Source: an uncultured Saprospiraceae bacterium (GTDB lineage: Bacteria; Bacteroidota; Bacteroidia; Chitinophagales; Saprospiraceae). Taken from it: a stretch of DNA of 7,230 bases. Shown here piece after piece: positions 1-4,632 of the stretch. Under the pieces are notes generated by a model. That model made no database searches. It was not told the DNA's origin and saw only the letters and a program-made list of their open reading frames with translations. Every line of letters begins with the position of its first letter. Position 1 is the stretch's first letter. The stretch lies in NCBI GenBank assembly GCA_905479665.1, contig CAJQNM010000120.1:1-7230 (forward strand). Direction: 5' to 3'. Both the position numbers and the translations under genes were made by a program.

Positions 1-23
1 GCAGGTTGGCAGGGGCGGGGTGA

Positions 24-74
24 GTCAGACGCAGCCATGGCACCGGGGAGAGACCAGTGCCATGGCTGAGTGAC
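24..74. repeat. GC-rich hairpin element with a perfect 12-bp inverted repeat
   Basis: CAGCCATGGCAC at 32-43 is an exact reverse complement of GTGCCATGGCTG at 57-68, separated by 13 bases. Two further GC pairs (45-46 with 54-55) can form inside the loop. Outside the main stem, GTCA at 24-27 can pair with TGAC at 71-74 across a small asymmetric internal loop. The first 70 bases are clearly richer in G and C than the rest of the window. No T-tract follows on either strand, so a simple Rho-independent terminator is unlikely. It could be a REP-like palindromic element, the folded 3' end of an mRNA from a gene to the left, or part of a mobile-element end. The structure is certain; its identity is not. 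Confidence 0.6.
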
Positions 75-138
75 GAAATGGAGGATATTAATAAGCTTGG
101 ATTTAGGTCCGAAATAAGGGCTCGAATATCGCAGCTAT

Positions 139-1854
139 TTATTGATCTTTCACACAGCGTACTGAATAGCCACTTCGCTCGTCTGTTCCTGTGGAGGAAT
201 CGACTGCAGGGGAGTCGGACTTGATAAAAAATTGAGTTTGTGCAGTACTAGTCCACCAAAATCCAAATTGTCCTTTTAAGCTATAATTTGCCATCGAAGA
301 CCTCCAGCCACCCGGGAGCGCGGTAAAGTCTTCGCTATTTGTAGCTCCTGCATTTGGCATAAACCAATGGTTGAATCCCATTTCCTTGAGCACACCACCT
401 GCGACTGCTGCCCCACCTGCATCGGTAATCAATTCCTCCCAATCGGCTGTCGTTGCCACATGCCAGTTTGTAGGGCAGAGCGCTTTTTGATTATGTACTG
501 CATACCAATTGTACAATTTTCCATAGTCGATATCGTGAGTGCCAGCGTCGTTGTTGTACCAGCAGAATGCCCCAGACGTATTGTTTGTCCAAGAAGTGTT
601 GTCATCCAGATTTAGAATGGGACTGCCATCTCTGTAGTGAGAAGTTCGCAAGTTTTTCGCCAACCAGGTCTGATCTCCAATGTCAAGTATCTCGTAAACA
701 TTGCCAGAATTGTCTACCACTTTTTCGGTGATGTTGTATTTAGATCGTTCTGCTTCTGTCATATAAGTAGACATGATTTCAAAATAATTATTGAGTTTAT
801 TTTCAATGTTCACTTCCGACATTGATGCTACTTCCGAATGTGGAATAATCATTATTTCTGTGGCATATATGTTACAATTATTTCCGTAAGTAAATGATTC
901 ATAACCAGGACCACTGCTATTTAGAAGATTTGGGTTGCCAAGATTAGAATAGACAATCGAATTGGTCAGGTAGGTCATGGCAGAATCTGGAGCTGAATTT
1001 GTGGTTTTATTTAGGATGCTTCCATTGACTAGTGCGGATCCTATGACCTCAAGTTTGGACTGTGCTAATCTGGCTTCGTTTTGGATGGCCCCAAGGATAA
1101 GGCAAGAATCTAAAACTAGACGAGTGTCATATTCGGAGTAATTAATAATTGATATCGAATCGAGAAATATGCTATTCTGAATATTTACTAGGGTGGTGGA
1201 AGCATTGTAGAGGGCACCCTCGGAATTCTCACTGAATAGACAATCTTGGATCGTACAGGAAAGTGCACTGATGTAGATTGCCTCACCTGCAATACTGGCA
1301 TTGTTTTTTTCAAAGACACAATTTCTGATGGCTGTACCGTTGCTCAGCAAAAAAATTGCACCTCCCCACTTTCCTACCACACCTCCTGTACCGCCCTGGG
1401 CACTTCCATTCTGAAAAGTTATCCCATCAATGGTGCTGCCATGCGCTGGACCTGCAATTTCCATGATACCCACCAACCCTCCCGTGCCGTCAAGTAAAGT
1501 GACATGTGCCTCCGTGTCGCGTGTTGACATATCAAAATCATTCGGCTCGTTTCCGACCAATCCACCAAATATTTTAATGCTTTTACTGATCTTAAATCGA
1601 CTGTTTTCATAGCCATTTTCTATGTCATAATTTGGCAATGGATATGTGCCTTCGCCCATCCATATGGTGTCTGGTTCTAAATCAATCATTGCTTGTAAGT
1701 CATCGGAAGCATTTGCCCAGCTGCTTCCGTTGCCACTGCCTGCCGACGTGGGAAGGACAAACTTTATGGATGCAAGGATTGGCTGGGTCGAACACAGATG
1801 GCAACATGCAATCAATGTGAGAATTTGCGCTATTGAGTAGATTGAATTTTTCAT
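139..1854 (-). CDS. Secreted beta-helix protein with C-terminal Fib_succ_major (major paralogous) domain
   Basis: A 571-residue exported protein of unknown precise role, probably at the cell surface. Residues 1-28 form a signal peptide (short basic start, hydrophobic ILTLIACC core, likely cleavage near ILA). Residues 35-75 carry the TSAGSGNGSSWANASDDLQ...TIWMGEGTY signature that opens many right-handed beta-helix proteins, followed by a SIKIFGGLVGNE strand and an aspartate/glycine turn. Parallel beta-helix-like rungs run to about 335, with repeated patterns such as IDGITFQNGSA, IRNCVFEKNNA and IQDCLFSENSE. Residues 379-571 match the Fibrobacter succinogenes major paralogous domain: IGDQTWLAKNL, YGKLYNWYAV, LCPTNWHVAT, ALPGGWRSS, FGFWWTSTA and a closing GYSVRCVKD. 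No type IX sorting domain follows it. The start ATG at 1854 fits the signal peptide. A terminator-like hairpin separates it from the upstream gene, so it may be transcribed on its own, but no convincing promoter was found. Domain calls are strong; function is unknown. Confidence 0.9.
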   Translation of the reverse strand: MKNSIYSIAQILTLIACCHLCSTQPILASIKFVLPTSAGSGNGSSWANASDDLQAMIDLEPDTIWMGEGTYPLPNYDIENGYENSRFKISKSIKIFGGLVGNEPNDFDMSTRDTEAHVTLLDGTGGLVGIMEIAGPAHGSTIDGITFQNGSAQGGTGGVVGKWGGAIFLLSNGTAIRNCVFEKNNASIAGEAIYISALSCTIQDCLFSENSEGALYNASTTLVNIQNSIFLDSISIINYSEYDTRLVLDSCLILGAIQNEARLAQSKLEVIGSALVNGSILNKTTNSAPDSAMTYLTNSIVYSNLGNPNLLNSSGPGYESFTYGNNCNIYATEIMIIPHSEVASMSEVNIENKLNNYFEIMSTYMTEAERSKYNITEKVVDNSGNVYEILDIGDQTWLAKNLRTSHYRDGSPILNLDDNTSWTNNTSGAFCWYNNDAGTHDIDYGKLYNWYAVHNQKALCPTNWHVATTADWEELITDAGGAAVAGGVLKEMGFNHWFMPNAGATNSEDFTALPGGWRSSMANYSLKGQFGFWWTSTAQTQFFIKSDSPAVDSSTGTDERSGYSVRCVKDQ

Positions 1855-1905
1855 GTTGGTTCAAATTGTAGGAGCGGATATGTGAGCTTATTGCGAAGAT
1901 TTATC

Positions 1906-1933
1906 AAAAAAAAAGACTGCATCGGCAGGAGGC
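1906..1933 (-). terminator. Probable Rho-independent terminator after the 166-residue gene
   Basis: Read on the minus strand, immediately after the TAA at 1937-1935, a CTGC/GCAG stem with a four-base CGAT loop (1917-1928) is followed by nine consecutive T residues (1914-1906). An AAAG at the stem's base can also pair with CTTT at the start of the T-tract, across an asymmetric internal loop. The stem is short, but its position right behind the stop codon and the long T-tract support termination. It would end the operon that begins with the LuxR-type gene and leave the beta-helix gene as a separate unit, or one fed by read-through. Confidence 0.55.
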
Positions 1934-1934
1934 T

Positions 1935-2435
1935 TTATCCTTTAAGTTTCTTGGCTAGATATGCCAATGTATTGGTGACCTTGATCTTTTCCTCTAGTCG
2001 CTCGGGATGGAGCAACTGATATCTTCCTTTTTTAATTTCAACAATATTTGGGTCGGCATACGCATAAGTATAGAATGAAGTAACATAGTCTTCAGGTGAG
2101 ATATCAAGTGCACTCAGGTCTTTTACCAAACCCATGGTGAAAACTGGAGCTTCTTGATACAAGTTGATTAGGTACCACAGTACCAGTGAAAGATTCTGGT
2201 CTTTGATAAGCCGAGTAATTGCGCCAAATTCATACTTATCGGGAAATGTTTCATTGCGATATTCGGCATCAGACAATAGTCGCCGACATTGATCGGAAAT
2301 TAAAATATGATTGCCTTCAATTTTTATTCCTTTTGGCAATGCTCCAAGAGGTACGACCGTGTCTTGCGAAATGCCTGCGGAGGTACAGAGTAATATAGCC
2401 GTACTGATGAATAGGTATCTCATTGAAGTTTTCAT
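1935..2435 (-). CDS. Secreted protein of unknown function, 166 residues
   Basis: I do not recognise this family. Residues 1-23 look like a signal peptide: MKTSMR, then a hydrophobic LFISTAILLCTSAGIS stretch, with likely cleavage before Gln24. This places the mature protein outside the cytoplasm (periplasm or beyond). Cys17 is not in a good lipobox context, so a lipoprotein is unlikely. The mature part is about 140 residues, mixed in charge and apparently mostly helical, with no transmembrane segment, repeat or recognisable catalytic motif. Notable stretches are a DLSALDISPEDYVTSFYTY segment and a lysine-rich C-terminus ending KKLKG. The gene starts only 30 bp behind the stop of the 572-residue fibre-like gene, with no promoter between them. 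The two are therefore probably co-transcribed and may act together. A hairpin and T-tract directly follow the stop. No Shine-Dalgarno sequence is visible; the start was chosen because it gives the signal peptide. Confidence 0.82.
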   Translation of the reverse strand: MKTSMRYLFISTAILLCTSAGISQDTVVPLGALPKGIKIEGNHILISDQCRRLLSDAEYRNETFPDKYEFGAITRLIKDQNLSLVLWYLINLYQEAPVFTMGLVKDLSALDISPEDYVTSFYTYAYADPNIVEIKKGRYQLLHPERLEEKIKVTNTLAYLAKKLKG

Positions 2436-2465
2436 GACATTGATTTATTGGTATTCAGATCGATT

Positions 2466-4184
2466 CTAGAGCTTTTCTCTAAGGGCGGTTTGCATGGTTT
2501 TTATTTGCGCCGAAAGATCCACTAAGCGTTGGTCATAAACCTGTTGGCTGTTCTCCAAGGTTTGAATTTTTATCTGCAATTTCTGGATGGGTGCAGCCCA
2601 TGCATTTTGATGCATGCCTACAATTGTCTGGACATATTTGAAACCCGGATTTTCATTCGTCTCCCAGCTTTTGCCTACCACGAATTTGTATTGTTCTGGA
2701 GACATGTTGATTTCGGGCACGGCTCTTCCATATCCAGGTTTTGAAAGATCAGCAACGATGTAGTCTCCGCTATGCACAGACCCGGTTATTTTTACTGGGA
2801 CTTGACCAATAAAGGCTACATTATTTCCGAGATGTATACTGTCGGGAGCGGGAGCATTACCCATCACAATGGGTGCCTTCGATATGACCATTACCTGCTC
2901 AGCATCTACTAAATTGGCTTTGCCGATTTTGCCACCTTTGATCCCTATAATATCTCCGTAGGTGATCTGCTCATCATATTGAGCTCTTGGCAGCCACTCT
3001 GCGTAGTCTCCAAATCCCGATTTGTACGCAACACCTATCGCATTGTATCCTTTCACCCAGGAATGCCCCAGCTTTACTAGGTTGATTACATTCTCGATAA
3101 TATTGCCATCGTCCGAAATAATGCCAGGAATAATGGAGGCAATTTCAAGGGCATTTGACGTGCTTACTTGTTCGATAGTCCATTCTGTCGGATGAATCGC
3201 TCTTACAGAGCCAAGTTCGCGATCTCCTTGATCCACAAATGTGAGAAAGTGATTGTCAAGCCCCAGGGCTTTTTCAAAAATGTCGCTAGAGGGTAGGGGG
3301 AAATTCATAACCATTTCATCAAATGGAATCGTTTCGTTGCAACCCACCAAATTGGATTTGATTAGTGCAGCAGCGTCAAAAGCCTCTATTCCGGCCTTGA
3401 TATTTCCTACTTCATTGAGGAAAGACTCCATCCCATTATTTACGGTGCCGATTCCACTATTGACGGCATTTACTGCCGAATTGTAAGGTGTAAATGCCGG
3501 TATGGTGAGATTTGGTAATTGTGGAAGATTGATCGGAGTATTCCCATGATCTAAGGTTACCCCGTTTACAACGGTAATGCCAACTACCTCAGTTGTGGTG
3601 AATGCCACGTCGATGTTTGTGGGTAATTGAAACAAGGGATTCGGAAAATTGGGTAGATCGATGGAGCTTGTGCCCATTGTGGGTAGACTTGGAATATCTG
3701 GAATATTGGATGGAAGGTTTATTGGAACATTAATGTCGGGCAATGAAATTAAATCCACCAAAGCTTCCTGACCTGCACAGATGCCAGAAATGAGAAGTTT
3801 GTCCAAGCCCAGGTCCTTGATTAGATTTCCCACCTCGGTATTGTTGGGATCGAGAATGGCAACAAAATCTTGGAATGTGGGAGGAGAAAGAGACTCCCCG
3901 TTCATGATTTTTTGATTGATTTTGTTCAATATCGGTTGCACCAATGAATCGATGGGCTCGGGCAAATGCGACGGGAATGTTCCCGAGTTTGGCCCAAAGG
4001 GTATCCACATGCCATGATTTCCATTGATCTTTATTTTTAAGCCACTTCCCTCGTGGTTTAGGTTCTCGATGGTGGATACATATTTGCCAAGCCCTACATC
4101 ATCCTGGACATGAAGTTGACTGGATTGTGCAACGATAGTCGCTGTGAAGAATGTGACAAGGAGTGCGATGAGGAGATGTTTCAT
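2466..4184 (-). CDS. Secreted fibre-like protein with G2-type chaperone/peptidase-like domain and C-terminal coiled coil
   Basis: A 572-residue exported protein whose layout recalls phage tail-fibre or spike proteins. Residues 1-20 are a signal peptide ending IVAQ. Residues 40-60 (IENLNHEGSGLKIKINGNHG) resemble the opening segment of fibre-like proteins. Residues 147-235 are a low-complexity stretch rich in Pro, Asn, Leu and Ile (repeated INLP, IDLPNFPNP, INLPQLPNL). A FLTFVDQGDRELGSVRAI strand pair lies at 313-330. From about 386 to 526 comes GVAYKSGFGDYAEWLPR, then GDIIGIKGGKIGKA, GQVPVKITG, GDYIVADLSKPGYGRAV and VVGKSWE. From memory this order resembles Peptidase_G2-type intramolecular chaperone domains; I cannot name a catalytic residue. 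Residues 531-571 form a likely coiled coil (IQKLQIKIQTLENSQQV...), suitable for trimerisation. It sits 56 bp behind the solo LuxR-type gene with no promoter seen between them, and 30 bp ahead of the 166-residue gene. There are no phage structural neighbours. The export signal and coiled coil are well supported; the role is unknown. Confidence 0.85.
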   Translation of the reverse strand: MKHLLIALLVTFFTATIVAQSSQLHVQDDVGLGKYVSTIENLNHEGSGLKIKINGNHGMWIPFGPNSGTFPSHLPEPIDSLVQPILNKINQKIMNGESLSPPTFQDFVAILDPNNTEVGNLIKDLGLDKLLISGICAGQEALVDLISLPDINVPINLPSNIPDIPSLPTMGTSSIDLPNFPNPLFQLPTNIDVAFTTTEVVGITVVNGVTLDHGNTPINLPQLPNLTIPAFTPYNSAVNAVNSGIGTVNNGMESFLNEVGNIKAGIEAFDAAALIKSNLVGCNETIPFDEMVMNFPLPSSDIFEKALGLDNHFLTFVDQGDRELGSVRAIHPTEWTIEQVSTSNALEIASIIPGIISDDGNIIENVINLVKLGHSWVKGYNAIGVAYKSGFGDYAEWLPRAQYDEQITYGDIIGIKGGKIGKANLVDAEQVMVISKAPIVMGNAPAPDSIHLGNNVAFIGQVPVKITGSVHSGDYIVADLSKPGYGRAVPEINMSPEQYKFVVGKSWETNENPGFKYVQTIVGMHQNAWAAPIQKLQIKIQTLENSQQVYDQRLVDLSAQIKTMQTALREKL

Positions 4185-4240
4185 TGTACTTATTTTTTGA
4201 ATTAGTTATTCTTGGAGTTATACAAGGATTTATGCTTTAT

Positions 4241-4441
4241 TCATGAAATTCGGAGAAGGCCGCATTCGATGCTTCGACGCACCAGGCCAGCAATGTTTCG
4301 TGCACCTAGTTTTATAAATAAATGTTTTCGATGGGTTTTTACAGTGTCCGGACTGATGAACAGTCGCTTCGCGATTTCATTGCTGGTGAGCTCATAGGCG
4401 ATGAGGTTCAGAATCTCTTTTTCTCTCATTGAAATGTTCAT
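4241..4441 (-). CDS. Stand-alone LuxR/GerE-type DNA-binding regulator, 66 residues
   Basis: The whole protein is one GerE-type helix-turn-helix domain. REKEILNLIAYELTSNEIAKRL (residues 6-27) gives the first helices. SPDTVKTHRKHLFIKL (30-45) is the recognition-helix region, and NIAGLVRRSIECGLL (49-63) is the last helix, which usually dimerises. The domain has its normal length and all its landmarks (REKEIL, EIA, TVKTH, KL). There is no receiver or autoinducer domain: an in-frame stop lies two codons upstream of the ATG, and the region upstream is intergenic, so this is not a truncated response regulator. Bacillus GerE is a known precedent for a solo domain of this size. It should be a cytoplasmic transcription factor, probably active as a dimer. 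It heads a likely three-gene operon with two secreted-protein genes and diverges from the histidine kinase gene. Its promoter overlaps a palindrome, so autoregulation or control by the nearby response regulator is plausible. Confidence 0.9.
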   Translation of the reverse strand: MNISMREKEILNLIAYELTSNEIAKRLFISPDTVKTHRKHLFIKLGARNIAGLVRRSIECGLLRIS

Positions 4442-4463
4442 AACTCATTTGGTTTGTATGAAT

Positions 4464-4494
4464 CAAACCTAGCTGAATGCACCAACTGGCCAAA
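4464..4494 (-). promoter_or_regulatory. Bacteroidota-type promoter of the solo LuxR-type gene/operon
   Basis: On the minus strand, TTTG (4494-4491) is followed after exactly 19 bp by TAGGTTTG (4471-4464). This matches the Bacteroidota housekeeping sigma consensus TTTG-N19..21-TAnnTTTG without a mismatch. Transcription would start near 4458-4460, giving a leader of roughly 17-19 bases before the ATG at 4441. The -33 element lies on the edge of the palindrome at 4492-4513. Confidence 0.75.
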
Positions 4495-4513
4495 TCCCTG
4501 ACACTGGGGATTT
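4492..4513. promoter_or_regulatory. Palindromic operator candidate 1 (AAATCCC-N8-GGGATTT)
   Basis: AAATCCC (4492-4498) and GGGATTT (4507-4513) are perfect inverted repeats around a centre at 4502.5. The palindrome overlaps the -33 TTTG of the promoter at 4464-4494. Its centre is about 43 bp upstream of the predicted transcription start, a position typical for activators that contact RNA polymerase beside the core promoter. It shares ATCCCT at the same offset from the centre (-9 to -4), AC at +1/+2 and GGG at +5 to +7 with the palindrome at 4525-4544. A LuxR/NarL-type dimer is the natural candidate to bind it; that is inference. Confidence 0.55.
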
Positions 4514-4524
4514 CAGCTTAGGGG

Positions 4525-4544
4525 CATCCCTTGAACAAGGGGTG
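4525..4544. promoter_or_regulatory. Palindromic operator candidate 2 (CATCCCTTG-AA-CAAGGGGTG)
   Basis: Nine-base arms flank two central bases, with eight Watson-Crick pairs and one T/G mismatch per dyad. The two-base centre is too tight for a normal hairpin loop, so a protein-binding site on DNA is more likely than an RNA structure. The core can be read as 7-2-7, the spacing used by NarL-type dimers, though the bases do not match the E. coli NarL heptamer. The centre at 4534.5 is 32 bp from that of the palindrome at 4492-4513, so both sites face the same side of the helix. It lies about 88 bp before the kinase start and about 75 bp upstream of the predicted start of the divergent operon. Confidence 0.6.
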
Positions 4545-4580
4545 AAAGCATCTTTGTCATCAAAATACTCTCGATTGGGC

Positions 4581-4602
4581 GTGATATTTTGATAAATATT
4601 AC
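4581..4602. promoter_or_regulatory. AT-rich near-palindrome upstream of the histidine kinase gene
   Basis: GTGATATTT (4581-4589) and AAATATTAC (4594-4602) are inverted repeats with one mismatch around a TGAT centre. The element ends 30 bp before the kinase ATG at 4633, where promoter or operator functions are expected. The included ATATTTTG (4584-4591) keeps only the nnTTTG part of the Bacteroidota -7 element, and no TTTG lies at the right distance upstream. Its sequence differs from the two GC-flanked palindromes nearby. AT-rich palindromes arise easily by chance, so this is tentative. Confidence 0.3.
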
Positions 4603-4632
4603 ATTGCAGAGACCTTTAGTTTACCAAATGAA

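Noticed and set aside
1..73. Two short open frames on the plus strand (frame 1 to the TGA at 67-69, frame 2 to the TGA at 71-73) that could be the 3' end of a gene to the left
   Set aside because: Each is under 25 codons, runs through the hairpin, has biased composition and shows no recognisable motif. A coding call needs the sequence left of base 1.
367..825. Plus-strand open frames inside the beta-helix/Fib_succ_major gene
   Set aside because: They are antisense to a region with clear domain matches and have no motif, signal peptide or promoter.
1246..1840. Several overlapping open frames on both strands at the start of the beta-helix gene
   Set aside because: They overlap the signal peptide and beta-helix coding region and look like out-of-frame shadows.
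1855..1872. TACAATTTG on the minus strand as a -7 element for the beta-helix gene
   Set aside because: The internal spacing is one base too long, no properly spaced -33 element is present, and the start would fall almost on the ATG.
2376..2435. Lipoprotein signal in the 166-residue protein (Cys17)
   Set aside because: The residues before the cysteine (I-L-L-C) do not form a good lipobox; signal peptidase I cleavage near Gln24 fits better.
3730..4008. 92-codon minus-strand frame inside the fibre-like gene
   Set aside because: It lies in another frame of the same strand over a well-supported gene and has no start context or recognisable domain.
4185..4240. Hairpin between the solo regulator and the fibre-like gene (CTTG/CAAG core on the minus strand)
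   Set aside because: The stem is short with a mismatch and no T-tract follows, so there is no good case for a terminator. Co-transcription remains the simpler reading.
4553..4591. TTTG at 4553-4556 with ATATTTTG at 4584-4591 as the kinase promoter
   Set aside because: The 27-bp gap is too long and the TA of the -7 element is missing, so it does not meet the Bacteroidota consensus.
4241..4632. Possibility that the 66-residue regulator is a frameshifted response regulator
   Set aside because: No receiver-domain coding sequence is seen upstream in any frame, an in-frame stop lies just before the ATG, and a consensus promoter sits at the expected distance.
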